Below, piece by piece: positions 53,898 through 62,358 of a DNA stretch of 64,000 nt; position 1 is the stretch's first letter; each line of letters begins with the position of its first letter. This DNA comes from JBMNCR01 sp049366695. Its GTDB lineage: Bacteria; Bacillota; Clostridia; Eubacteriales; Alkalibacteraceae. The stretch lies in assembly GCA_049366695.1 (NCBI GenBank), contig JBMNCR010000075.1, positions 48,510 through 112,509 of the forward strand. Direction: 5' to 3'. The notes beneath the pieces are model-generated. The model was not told where the DNA came from, ran no database searches, and saw nothing but the letters and a program-made list of their open reading frames with translations. The position numbers were made by a program, and so were the translations under genes.

Positions 53898-54245
53898 ATG
53901 AAAAGAAATAAATTTGTTGCAATAATAGTTGTTGTTTTATGTGTGTTATTTATGGGAACTGGCTGTAGTACTACAGGATATACCGACGGTACATATGAAG
54001 GTTCCAGTGATGCAGGAATGCATGCAGGATTAAAAGTATCAGTTGTTGTAGAAAACGGAGAAATTTCAGAAGTAAATGTTGTAGAACATTCCGAAACGGA
54101 TGGTATTGGTACTGTTGCAGTAGCAAAACTTCCTGATATGATAGTAGAAGCACAATCTACAGAGGTAGACACAGTATCTGGAGCAAGTAAGTCTTCAGCA
54201 GCGATTATAGAAGCTGTTAATAACGCATTAGCACAAGCAGAATAA
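53898..54245 (+). CDS. FMN-binding domain lipoprotein (115 aa)
   Basis: A lipoprotein signal (lipobox MGTGC, Cys about 22) is followed by a single FMN_bind domain with DGTYEGSSDAGMHAGLKVSV and the end motif VDTVSGASKSS, where a serine/threonine is the known site for covalent FMN attachment by ApbE-type transferases. It would carry electrons outside the membrane. ATG 53898 follows AAGGAG; the frame extends to 53868. It closes the tat cluster, so it probably donates electrons to the Tat flavoprotein. No apbE gene is in the window. Confidence 0.9.
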   Translation: MKRNKFVAIIVVVLCVLFMGTGCSTTGYTDGTYEGSSDAGMHAGLKVSVVVENGEISEVNVVEHSETDGIGTVAVAKLPDMIVEAQSTEVDTVSGASKSSAAIIEAVNNALAQAE

Positions 54246-54630
54246 TATAATCAAAAACTTGAGGTATTTTAACAAATCCGAATTTCAACGCTTACCTGAA
54301 ATAAAGGAGTCTAGTGTATTTTACATAAAGAGCTCCTTAAATTAAGGCAATTGCACAGAAATTCGGATTTTTCTGTGTTTGAAGGGGCTAAGTATCAGCA
54401 AGTTTTATTTAGTAATGTAACTTCGAATATGATAAAAAATATTTTTTACATGAACAAGAATTATTTATTTTGTGTAAATAGCAAAAAGCATAATGATTCT
54501 TTAATATAAGCTTAGGATTAATAAAAATAATGCAAAAAAAAGTAAAATGGTATATAATGGATTAGTTGCTTGATGTATACATATTTATGCATCATACATT
54601 TAAGAAATATCCGTAAAAGAAGGTGATATT
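54246..54630. other. Intergenic region with a candidate structured RNA
   Basis: The first 130 nt fold into the nested structure listed at 54274-54377. The rest is AT-rich up to the ribosome binding site of the next gene. No other feature seen. Confidence 0.5.
54274..54377 (+). ncRNA. Candidate structured terminator or RNA with two alternative hairpins
   Basis: AAATCCGAATTTC (54274-54286) is the exact complement of GAAATTCGGATTT (54358-54370), which runs into a T-tract, so a long-range terminator-like helix can form. Between them AAGGAG and CTCCTT can pair. The 3' arm also lies in a local hairpin, CACAGAAA/TTTCTGTG (54354-54377), that excludes the long helix. Such switching is seen in attenuators, though chance in AT-rich DNA is possible. 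It follows the FMN lipoprotein gene and matches no RNA family I know. Confidence 0.4.
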
Positions 54631-55029
54631 ATTAATGATGAAAGGAAAAATGAGGGTAGAAATGTTGTTGTTGTAATTATTCTTATTACTAATCTTTATT
54701 ATATAGAGTCATTTTTTTTAAATATCATCAGTGAAGGAACAAATAATATATACGTAGAACTAAATTCACTGTTTGTAATTTTAATCACTACATATTTTTT
54801 TTATCATGGATCTAGGTTGGCTTTTCATTTGATACAATTGTTGTTTATTAAACCATCATTAACAATTTTTCTTCATCCTCTTATTTATTTAGGCTTTTTT
54901 AATATATCTTTCACAGGATTTGTAGTGATGTTTATCATAATGGCTATAATACTTTACTGTGATTTTAAGATTTTTACAATAAAAAGTATTGCCGAATTTT
55001 TAGCTTATCAAAGAATGAGGCAGTTATAA
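54631..55029 (+). CDS. Small membrane protein, probable ATT start (132 aa)
   Basis: The frame is open from a stop at 54601 to 55029. The first standard start codon is TTG 54817, but coding-like sequence begins about 190 nt earlier, directly after GAAGGTG, where only ATT 54628 or ATT 54631 is available. This gives two N-terminal helices (VVVVIILITNLYYIESFF and SLFVILITTYFFY), a short loop HGSRLAFHLIQ, and two more hydrophobic segments. It lies 113 nt before a second membrane gene with a similar HLIQ region. Family not recognised. Confidence 0.45.
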   Translation: MNDERKNEGRNVVVVIILITNLYYIESFFLNIISEGTNNIYVELNSLFVILITTYFFYHGSRLAFHLIQLLFIKPSLTIFLHPLIYLGFFNISFTGFVVMFIIMAIILYCDFKIFTIKSIAEFLAYQRMRQL

Positions 55030-55142
55030 TTGATATACAATTATTCTAATTGGAATTTAAAAATGATAATAGTATTTTGATAGGCTGATCTAAAGAATCA
55101 AATCTAACATAAATAAAATTTAAATTAAAAGGGAGAAGTTTT

Positions 55143-56297
55143 ATGAAAAAATTTTATTTTATTCTATTTATTTCGTATATATTCTTTTTTTTAGAATTTC
55201 CAGTAAATGGACTTTCGGTTAGTATGAGTGTTTTATTAATAATGTTTAAATCAATGCATCAATCATTTTTTGTAATGTTTCTATTATTAATATTTTTAAA
55301 TGTTGTTGTTTTTGTAAGTCATTTAATTCAAAGTTTATATTATTATTCTAAAGGATATGGCATGACGCCTGTTTTATTCTATCCAATTATTTTCATGCCA
55401 GCAGAAAAGAGAAAAATTAAAATATTTAAAAACTTTTTATTTACTGGTGAGTGCATATATCCAAAAAAATTGTATGAGCAAATGCAACAAAAATATGATG
55501 ATAAAATTGCATCATCTCTTTGTCAAACAGCCCATTTATATGGATTTGTATCTGAAATAATATTTTGTGGTTTAGTCATCCTTTTATCACTATGGAAAGA
55601 ACAATATCTACTTAGTATTGGAATTGGTTTGATAGCGGTTGCATTTATTGCAGTGGCATATGAAATTTCATATACATATCATGGATTAATGTCAAGACGA
55701 AATAATATGCAAAAAGGTAATGCGGTATTTTATTTAACTAAACAATTGATAATTTATAATAATGAAAGTCATGATTTGTATTATAAATTTTTAAAAAGAA
55801 TAGAAGAAGAAAAAGAGGGGAAATTTGAACTATTTATTATTGAAACTATTAAACATATGTATATGATACGTTGCTTAAATCCTGATTTTTCCCATGGAGT
55901 AGATACGGATACAATTTATAGTAACAATTATTTTGTTAAAAGTATGAGCGAAATCACGTTGAGTGGAACAGGGGATGAAAAACTTAGTTTTATGAAAGTT
56001 TATATGTGCCATGCAATGATTTGTAAAGATTTATCTGCTCTAAATTTCGTGTTGCATTATTTAAATAAGCTTCATATAGAAATGGATAATAATCTTCTTT
56101 TTAAGGAGGATGTTTTCATATGGTACATAAAAATAGGCAGTGAATATAAAATAGAATCGCAAAAATCAAAGCTTTATAAAAATAAAATTCTCAGACCAAA
56201 TGATTTTTATTCAAGGTTTGAAAACTATAAATACAATTATGAGATTATTACAGAAAAAATAAAGTATATGTGTAAAGAAGTTGATGAACGGTGTTGA
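55143..56297 (+). CDS. Membrane protein with large C-terminal domain, unknown (384 aa)
   Basis: About four membrane helices (residues 5-30, 40-66, 145-165, 170-190), separated by a cytoplasmic loop with MTPVLFYPIIFMPAEKRK, then a soluble helical domain (about 200-384). A SHLIQSLYYYSKGYG segment resembles HLIQLLFI in the preceding small protein and sits where M50-like proteases carry HExxH, but the glutamate and second histidine are missing. AAAGGGAG precedes the ATG. It could be a degenerate protease-like or transporter-associated protein. Function unknown. Confidence 0.55.
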   Translation: MKKFYFILFISYIFFFLEFPVNGLSVSMSVLLIMFKSMHQSFFVMFLLLIFLNVVVFVSHLIQSLYYYSKGYGMTPVLFYPIIFMPAEKRKIKIFKNFLFTGECIYPKKLYEQMQQKYDDKIASSLCQTAHLYGFVSEIIFCGLVILLSLWKEQYLLSIGIGLIAVAFIAVAYEISYTYHGLMSRRNNMQKGNAVFYLTKQLIIYNNESHDLYYKFLKRIEEEKEGKFELFIIETIKHMYMIRCLNPDFSHGVDTDTIYSNNYFVKSMSEITLSGTGDEKLSFMKVYMCHAMICKDLSALNFVLHYLNKLHIEMDNNLLFKEDVFIWYIKIGSEYKIESQKSKLYKNKILRPNDFYSRFENYKYNYEIITEKIKYMCKEVDERC

Positions 56298-56599
56298 GAA
56301 AAATATATGATATGAAAGAAATTTATTGAAAGTCATTAAGATATAGTATTAGCAATAAATTTTTCAGCGTATATAATTAAAAATGAAAGAAGTTGGGAAT
56401 TGATTTTTAATTATAGATGTATCATAATAGTTGTGTTAAGTGTAGATCCAATAAAATTATTTATATGGGAATGATATGCACATCTATTTATTGACGGTTT
56501 AATAGAGTGTTGGAACTAGCATTATACATATAGCTTAAAGAAATGACTATGTAAGTAAAAAAAGGGTTTATAGAATATAACAATATGATAGGAGAGTAT
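56298..56599. other. Intergenic region, nothing recognised
   Basis: About 300 nt of AT-rich DNA before the VanZ-like gene. No hairpin, promoter pair or open frame stood out. Confidence 0.5.
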
Positions 56600-57067
56600 A
56601 TGAAATTACATAATTATATTCAAAGAGAAAGAGTTATAAGGTATATAAGTGTTATTCTATTTATATTATATATAAGTTATTTGACTTATCTTACATTGTT
56701 TGATCATGGATATGGGCGACAATTTTTAAATCGAAGTATTAATCTAATTCCATTTAAAACCATTTTACAATATTTAATGAATACCTCTTCTATAAGAGCT
56801 ATAATTGTAAATATTGCCGGTAATATAGCAGCCTTTTTACCCATGGGGTTTTTATTGCCTTTAGTATGGGATAAATGTAGAAATTTCAAAATTTGCTGCT
56901 TGATTATTTTGATGGCTACGATTTGCATAGAGGTTTTGCAGTATATTACAGGAGCAGGAGCTTCAGATATAGATGATGTTATATTAAACTGTTTGGGAGG
57001 TATGCTAGGATATTTTTTGTTGTTCAACACATTGATGAAAACAAAATATGATAGGAGGGTATCATGA
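56600..57067 (+). CDS. VanZ-family membrane protein (155 aa)
   Basis: Typical VanZ-like layout: four to five helices with NLIPFKTILQYL, NIAGNIAAFLPMGFLLPLV and the terminal SDIDDVILNCLGGMLGY. Proteins of this family include the teicoplanin resistance accessory VanZ, but most are housekeeping or unknown. ATG 56600 is chosen because AGGAGAG lies inside the longer frame from 56585. Its stop overlaps the next gene (ATGA). No van ligase genes are near, so drug resistance is not implied. Confidence 0.85.
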   Translation: MKLHNYIQRERVIRYISVILFILYISYLTYLTLFDHGYGRQFLNRSINLIPFKTILQYLMNTSSIRAIIVNIAGNIAAFLPMGFLLPLVWDKCRNFKICCLIILMATICIEVLQYITGAGASDIDDVILNCLGGMLGYFLLFNTLMKTKYDRRVS

Positions 57068-57465
57068 AAGTAAAACGCAACAGGTTTATTTATAGCATAA
57101 TAATTGTAGTAGTTATACTTTTGGGTCTAAGTTCTAGGCGGTATGCAATATGGTTGCCAGATTGTATAAGAATTTACTCAGGAGATATTCTCTGGGGATT
57201 GATGATATTCTTTATTTTTGGATTTCTTTTCATTGAAATGAAAATCCGTGATATTGCATTATTTGCCCTACTATTATCATATACAGTCGAGGCGAGTCAA
57301 TTATATCAAAGTCAATGGATTAATTCAATTAGAGGAACGTTTTTGGGTGGTCTAATCTTAGGATATGGATTTTTATGGAGTGATATCCTTTGTTATAGCA
57401 TAGGGATATTGATTGGGGTAATCCTTGAGAAGACCTTTACATATAAAAGACTAAAAAACTTGTAG
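57064..57465 (+). CDS. DUF2809 family membrane protein (133 aa)
   Basis: Four helices with the DUF2809 pattern: GLSSRRYAIWLPDCIRIYSG, then GDILWGLMIFFIFGF and SYTVEASQLYQSQWINSI. Function of the family is unknown. Translationally coupled to the VanZ-like gene by an ATGA overlap, and VanZ and DUF2809 domains have related membrane topologies, so they may act together. A terminator overlaps its end. Confidence 0.8.
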   Translation: MKVKRNRFIYSIIIVVVILLGLSSRRYAIWLPDCIRIYSGDILWGLMIFFIFGFLFIEMKIRDIALFALLLSYTVEASQLYQSQWINSIRGTFLGGLILGYGFLWSDILCYSIGILIGVILEKTFTYKRLKNL

Positions 57466-57470
57466 TCTTT
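57446..57470 (+). terminator. Intrinsic terminator overlapping the DUF2809 stop
   Basis: AAAGACTA and TAGTCTTT are exact complements followed by CTTTTTTATT. The right arm spans the stop codon region. Confidence 0.7.
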
Positions 57471-57495
57471 CTTTTTTATTAAAACTTTTAAATTC

Positions 57496-57524
57496 TGAAA
57501 CCTTTTCATATCTTTTAGCCTCTA
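57496..57524 (+). promoter_or_regulatory. Possible ECF-type autoregulatory promoter
   Basis: TGAAAC (57496-57501), the -35 motif of many ECF sigma factors, is followed after 17 nt by CCTCTA (57519-57524), one base from CGTCTA-like -10 elements. It lies directly before the ECF sigma gene; the leader would be very short. Confidence 0.45.
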
Positions 57525-57545
57525 ATAAGTAAAGGAGGTGATTCT

Positions 57546-58076
57546 TTGAATGAGGAGACACTTGTAATAGAGTCAAAAAATGGGAATAAAGAAGCTTTTG
57601 AAAAACTGATGCTACTTCATGGGGAACAACTATATCGTACTGCTTTTCTTTATACAGGTAATCGTGAAGATGCTTTAGATGTGGTACAAGATACAGTATA
57701 CAAAGCTTATTTAGATCTGCATAAATTAAAAAGAAATCAATATTTTTTAACGTGGGTGACGAAGATTTTAATACACACTTCATATGCCATACTTAAGAAA
57801 AAAGAGATCACAATATCCAAACAGGATATTGTAGCTCAAACAAGTGTTGATTTAGATCAACGTATTGACTTAATTCAAGCCGTAGGAAGACTGAAGGATA
57901 AATACAAAGATGCTATTATCTTGTTCTATTTTTTAGATTTGCCTATTAGTGAAATTGCTTCAATAATGAATATTCCTAAAAATACAGTAAAGACATATCT
58001 TTTTCGGGGAAAGAAAAAATTAAAGGAAATGTTAGAGGAGGTTAGTTATGATGGAAAAGAAATATTTTCAAGATGA
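57546..58076 (+). CDS. ECF-type RNA polymerase sigma factor (176 aa)
   Basis: Region 2 (KNGNKEAFEKLMLLHGEQLY, NREDALDVVQDTVYKAY) and region 4 (YKDAIILFYFLDLPISEIAS then MNIPKNTVKTYLFRGKKKL) are complete. The TTG start has AAAGGAGGTG six bases upstream. The following gene encodes its likely anti-sigma factor and overlaps by 29 bases. ECF/DUF4179 pairs in Firmicutes usually answer to envelope stress; the signal here is unknown. Confidence 0.9.
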   Translation: MNEETLVIESKNGNKEAFEKLMLLHGEQLYRTAFLYTGNREDALDVVQDTVYKAYLDLHKLKRNQYFLTWVTKILIHTSYAILKKKEITISKQDIVAQTSVDLDQRIDLIQAVGRLKDKYKDAIILFYFLDLPISEIASIMNIPKNTVKTYLFRGKKKLKEMLEEVSYDGKEIFSR

Positions 58077-59487
58077 AATGGATAAAATTGAGGTTCCGAT
58101 GGATAAGGTTAAAAAAGCAATAGATGATGGTATTCCATCTGAGACAATTCCAATAAAAAAGCGAAGAAATATTAGAAGGATAGCCATTTCTTCTGTGGCA
58201 GCAATGGTTATTATGTTCTTTTCTCTATTCGTATTTGTACCAGCTCATGTTATTGCAAATGTACCAATAATTGGAGGGCTCTATGAAAAGTTTGATTATC
58301 CTGACATTATAGGAGAAGATCTTGAAAGCAAAGAATTGATTACTAGATTAAATGAGACATGTACTTTTGAAGGTATTGAGGTGACAATGACAAGTGTGTA
58401 TTACGACGGAGCTTCTATCGGGGGAACATTTGATGTGGTAGGAGATGTTGAGAAAAAATATGATGATTATGAAACCCCCTCAGTATTATATGAATTGTAT
58501 AATGGAGAAGAACTAGGTTCTGAAGGTCTAGAGCGTGCCCGTTTAAAAAATACAGAGAATGGTTATACTGGCATGTTTCAGACAATATATCCTAATGAAA
58601 CGTTGCCAGAGGATGCAACTTTAACGATTGAACTTAAAGAAGTTGGTAAAACAGAAGGATCTTGGAATTTTAACATTCCAATTTCACAATTATCTAATGA
58701 GGTAGAAAAATATGATATAAAAATCTATAATAAAGAAGCAGATGTAAATATAACCTTTGATTCTATTGTATACGGGGAATCTTCAACAGTTATTGATTAT
58801 ACTTTAGATTACCCAAAAGAACTAATTTCTTCTGTTATAGATACATGGGATTTTAAAGATATGAGTCCTGTGGGAGTTATCTGGGATTGGAATAAAGATT
58901 TAGGTACTAAAACTAGTATGTATTTTGAAACAAAGAAGGATGGAGAACGTTATCAACTTAAAAATAGAATGATATATACAAAAGTTCTAAAAGATGAGAT
59001 GGATCAGTTGGAATTAACAGGATATCTTAACTTAATTGGAACTACGGAGTTCATTTCTCTTGATGAAAAAATGCCTAGAGATGTTGAAGTGGCATGTCGT
59101 CCAGATTTAAAAATAACTATTGAAAGAATGTTTGTTGAAGATAACAAGCTTATGGTTGATTATAAATTATTTGGAGATAAAAATGATGAAGAGTTTATTA
59201 ATAACTCTACTAGGTACAGAGTTCAGTTAAAAGAGGAATCCAAAAAAGAAATTGAGGAAGTACCTGTTAAAGAAAAAACAGAAGAAGATAACAAAAAAGA
59301 AGTTAATGAGATAGCTATTGATCATGAAACAATCGTATTGGATAAAGATGAAATGAGATATCGGTCTGTGTACGATATTACAAAACTTGAAGGCTTTGAT
59401 ATAAATAATAACAAATATGTATTAGTAGTTAAGACAGGACCTGCATCTGTAGAATTAGATCCCGTATCAATAGATTTAACAAAATAA
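58048..59487 (+). CDS. DUF4179 anti-sigma factor (479 aa)
   Basis: A short cytoplasmic N-terminal part (DEMDKIEVPMDKVKKAIDDG, about residues 8-27), one membrane helix (about 49-70), and a large outer beta-rich region with DUF4179 and a DUF5643-like C-terminal part (VACRPDLKITIERMFVEDNK). The start region KKAIDDGIP is typical of the sigma-binding end. It holds the sigma factor inactive until an outside signal arrives. AGAGGAGG precedes the ATG, within the sigma gene. Confidence 0.85.
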   Translation: MMEKKYFQDEMDKIEVPMDKVKKAIDDGIPSETIPIKKRRNIRRIAISSVAAMVIMFFSLFVFVPAHVIANVPIIGGLYEKFDYPDIIGEDLESKELITRLNETCTFEGIEVTMTSVYYDGASIGGTFDVVGDVEKKYDDYETPSVLYELYNGEELGSEGLERARLKNTENGYTGMFQTIYPNETLPEDATLTIELKEVGKTEGSWNFNIPISQLSNEVEKYDIKIYNKEADVNITFDSIVYGESSTVIDYTLDYPKELISSVIDTWDFKDMSPVGVIWDWNKDLGTKTSMYFETKKDGERYQLKNRMIYTKVLKDEMDQLELTGYLNLIGTTEFISLDEKMPRDVEVACRPDLKITIERMFVEDNKLMVDYKLFGDKNDEEFINNSTRYRVQLKEESKKEIEEVPVKEKTEEDNKKEVNEIAIDHETIVLDKDEMRYRSVYDITKLEGFDINNNKYVLVVKTGPASVELDPVSIDLTK

Positions 59488-59527
59488 TGTAATGCTGAAA
59501 AAGTAAAAAAATTATGTATTATATCTG

Positions 59528-59572
59528 GACAGTTGTTTTTCACTTCAATAATTGGAGTGAAAAGCAACTGTC
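59528..59572. terminator. Strong stem-loop after the anti-sigma gene
   Basis: GACAGTTGTTTTTCACT pairs with AGTGAAAAGCAACTGTC with one mismatch, about 40 nt after the stop. No clean U-run follows. It acts as terminator or 3' end stabiliser. Confidence 0.6.
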
Positions 59573-59678
59573 TAGAGTACTTTTTAAAAAGCTATCAAAT
59601 AACTGAATAGTATTTAATAATGGATAAATGATTTTAGATTATTTATCAAGTTTAAAACTTACCGTCTCCACATGTGCA

Positions 59679-59713
59679 AATACCTACACCCTGCTAATAA
59701 AAGGGGAGGTATT
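59679..59713 (-). terminator. Stem-loop after the TetR gene
   Basis: AATACCT and AGGTATT, with CCCT/AGGG inside, pair about 40 nt past the minus-strand stop at 59749. Confidence 0.5.
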
Positions 59714-59748
59714 AATAGCTTGTTTTATAGAAATCATAATAAATATAG

Positions 59749-60303
59749 TTATTCCTTTATAGTCAAATAATAATCTCTAACAATACCTAAAGGTTCTTCC
59801 ATCATTAGATATAAATCTTTGGCTATATCTTCTTCAGAAATTTTCATATTATCCTGAATCCAATAAATTAAGATGGCGACGATACCGTTTATAGCGTAAA
59901 GACGATAAACTTTGGGGTTTATAGTATAACACCTTTTTTTTACAGGCAAAGAAAAGGTGCTTGTGTAGTCAGCAGCTGTATTGTAAGCTTTTTTTAGACA
60001 ATGTTCTAGTAATATACCATTGTCATGTTCTAAGATTCGTTGGTAAAATAGCGGATTTTCTTTTATGTATGAAAAAAAAGCAGAAACTCCTTTTTCTTTA
60101 AGATGATAGCGAAATAAAGGAAAGGCATTTTTCATAAAATCTTGTTCGATAAACCATTCTATAACAGCATCTTTAGAGTGAAAATATCTATAAAATGTTT
60201 GACGACTGATAGGAACTTTCTCACAAATAGTACTTACATAAATATCCTTATATAGGTTTATTTCTAGTAGATTTATTATGACTTGTGATATTTGATCTTT
60301 CAA
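59749..60303 (-). CDS. TetR/AcrR family regulator (184 aa)
   Basis: N-terminal HTH of the TetR type (INLYKDIYVSTICEKVPISR then QTFYRYFHSKDAVIEWFIEQ, about residues 15-55) and a helical C-terminal domain that binds an effector. The sequence has the DhaS-like style often found in clostridial metabolic clusters. Divergent from the 60550/62358 oxidoreductase genes, with about 245 bp between; very likely controls them. Confidence 0.85.
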   Translation of the reverse strand: MKDQISQVIINLLEINLYKDIYVSTICEKVPISRQTFYRYFHSKDAVIEWFIEQDFMKNAFPLFRYHLKEKGVSAFFSYIKENPLFYQRILEHDNGILLEHCLKKAYNTAADYTSTFSLPVKKRCYTINPKVYRLYAINGIVAILIYWIQDNMKISEEDIAKDLYLMMEEPLGIVRDYYLTIKE

Positions 60304-60428
60304 TTTATCACCTCATTATAAAATATTTTTACTTGCTTATATATATATATTACTTACCTTATAGTTTAAAACCATTTATAAAAAATGTCTATATTATCAT
60401 TAATATTTTAACAAAATTAGCTTTAAAA

Positions 60429-60458
60429 GTGACACTAGTATTGATATGTCGCGATAAT
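60429..60458 (+). promoter_or_regulatory. Promoter candidate for the oxidoreductase operon
   Basis: GTGACA (60429-60434), 18 nt, GATAAT (60453-60458). A TCGCGA palindrome (60449-60454) overlaps the -10 and could be the core of the TetR operator in this AT-rich region. Confidence 0.4.
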
Positions 60459-60549
60459 AGCTACATTACAACCCACTGTAAATTGAAAATATATTAACAA
60501 AGTGATATATTGATTTTGAAATTGTAATATAAATAAGGGGGTAATGCTT

Positions 60550-62358
60550 ATGTCAACTGGAGCTAGTGGAGAAATAATCACAAGCAATGGTGTTAGTGAA
60601 CTGGAAAAAACACTGGTATCTGGAAGTGGTAAAAAGAATAATATTAAAGCCACTGAAAAAATTCTTGGAAGTACATTGAAGAAAAAAATTGTTTCTGCTG
60701 AGAAGGTTGTAGCAAAAATTGACACAATTAATTGTATCAATTGTGGTACTTGCCGTGAAAATTGTCCTGTAGATGCAATACAGGAAAATCAACGTACTAT
60801 TTGTCATGTATGTCCTACATGTACTGATCTTCCTGGGATTTCTGTTGGTAAGATGAAATCTCTACCTACAGAAACATCCTGCACTACCAAGTGTCCTTTA
60901 GGAATTAGTCCTCAGGGGTATCTGGGTTTAACAAAAGCTAAAAAATTTGATGAGGCATATGAATTAGTATGGAGTAAAAATCCTCTTCCTTCAGTCTGTG
61001 CTAGAGTATGTCACCATCCATGTGAGGATGGATGTAAAAGGGGTATTTTAGTTGATGAGCCATTAAAAATTCGTGAAATAAAACGTTACTTAAGTGAAAA
61101 AGTGGATTACCAACCTGAGAAATATGTTTGTATATACGAAGAGAAAATAGCTATTATTGGTGCTGGGCCTGCAGGTTTAACAGCAGGACATTATCTAGCA
61201 AAGGCTGGATACGAAGTAACAATTTTTGAATCTTCTAATGAGGCAGGGGGTATGCTCATACGGGGAATTCCAGAATTTAGACTAGATCGTGATATAGTAA
61301 GAAAAGAAGTTGAGAAACTCGTAGAGGCAGGACTTAAAATTTGTTTAAATGAAAAGATTAACCAGTTTTCTATTGAAGAAATGAAGAGTTCTTTTGATTC
61401 AATAATTATTGCTACAGGTGCACCAAATTCTAAAGAATTATTTATTGATGGATGGAGAAGTGCTGGTATTATGACAGCAATGAATTTCATGGAACATGTT
61501 AATAATAAACAAAAACTTAGAAGACATCTAGGTCAACTATTTAAATTTGATGGAGGAAAAGCTGTTATTATAGGAGGGGGATCTGTTGCTATAGATTGTG
61601 CACGTGCTGCAGTTCGTATAGGCGCAATTAAAGTAATGGTGGTATGTCTTGAAGAGGGAGTAGATGTGCCGGCTCATAGATGGGAAATAGAAGAAGCTAA
61701 AGAAGAAGGCATTGAGATAATAGAAGGCTATAGTCCTGTAAAATTTGTATCAGAATTGTTCCCAACCCTTAACGGTATTGAGTTTGAAAAAGTTACTTCT
61801 ATGGGCAAGGACGAAAATGGAAAGTTTACGGTTGAAACTGATTGTAATGATAGAATAATACTAGAATGCGATTGGTGCGTAGAAGCAATAGGGCAATCCA
61901 GAGATTTAACATTAGAAGAAATTAATGAAGAAGGAATATTTTATGCTGGGGATGTTAGTTCTAATAAATGTTCTGTAATAGATGCTATGTCATCAGGTCG
62001 AAAAATTGCTATTGAAGTAGATGCAAGCATACGAGGACGTGCTTTAAAAGACCCTGTTTCTGCTAAAGAAGAACGATTGCAAGCAGCACCTGTAGAAGAA
62101 AAACTATTCCCATATAATTTCCGCAAAATTACTCGTCCTAATACTCCAAAGATACCTATTGATGTTCGAATTAGAAGTTTTGAAGAAGTCGAAGGAGTAT
62201 TCACCGACGAAGAAGCTTTTATAGAATCGGATTGTTGTCTTGGTTGTGGTTATGAGGTTGTGGACGTAGAAAAATGTATAGGATGTGGTATTTGCCAAAA
62301 ATTATGTCCAAAGGGAGATGTAATTACTATGGTAGCAAAGGAAGGAGGAGAAGAATAG
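60550..62358 (+). CDS. GltD-like Fe-S flavoprotein oxidoreductase (602 aa)
   Basis: Order of parts: an N-terminal ferredoxin-like segment (CINCGTCRENCPVDAI) and further Cys sites (CHVCPTCTDL), the Fe-S helical domain of glutamate synthase small subunits (CARVCHHPCEDGCKRG), two Rossmann domains for FAD (AIIGAGPAGLTAGHYLAKAG) and NAD(P) (VIIGGGSVAIDCARAA), and a C-terminal [4Fe-4S] site (CIGCGICQKLCPKGDV). No large GltB subunit is present, so it is not glutamate synthase. It probably moves electrons between NAD(P)H and a partner, likely the flavoprotein encoded next. ATG 60550 is preferred to 60544 for SD spacing. Confidence 0.85.
   Translation: MSTGASGEIITSNGVSELEKTLVSGSGKKNNIKATEKILGSTLKKKIVSAEKVVAKIDTINCINCGTCRENCPVDAIQENQRTICHVCPTCTDLPGISVGKMKSLPTETSCTTKCPLGISPQGYLGLTKAKKFDEAYELVWSKNPLPSVCARVCHHPCEDGCKRGILVDEPLKIREIKRYLSEKVDYQPEKYVCIYEEKIAIIGAGPAGLTAGHYLAKAGYEVTIFESSNEAGGMLIRGIPEFRLDRDIVRKEVEKLVEAGLKICLNEKINQFSIEEMKSSFDSIIIATGAPNSKELFIDGWRSAGIMTAMNFMEHVNNKQKLRRHLGQLFKFDGGKAVIIGGGSVAIDCARAAVRIGAIKVMVVCLEEGVDVPAHRWEIEEAKEEGIEIIEGYSPVKFVSELFPTLNGIEFEKVTSMGKDENGKFTVETDCNDRIILECDWCVEAIGQSRDLTLEEINEEGIFYAGDVSSNKCSVIDAMSSGRKIAIEVDASIRGRALKDPVSAKEERLQAAPVEEKLFPYNFRKITRPNTPKIPIDVRIRSFEEVEGVFTDEEAFIESDCCLGCGYEVVDVEKCIGCGICQKLCPKGDVITMVAKEGGEE

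Noticed and set aside
56600..57067. Glycopeptide resistance gene vanZ
   Set aside because: VanZ-family domain only; no vanA/H/X ligase genes. Most members of this family are not resistance proteins.
62274..62357. Longer N terminus for the FixC-like protein
   Set aside because: The extra residues are the out-of-frame end of the preceding gene's Fe-S region, and there is no SD; GTG 62358 fits the family start.
60550..62358. Glutamate synthase small subunit
   Set aside because: GltD-like core, but no GltB partner, extra N- and C-terminal Fe-S sites, and coupling to a FixC-like gene.
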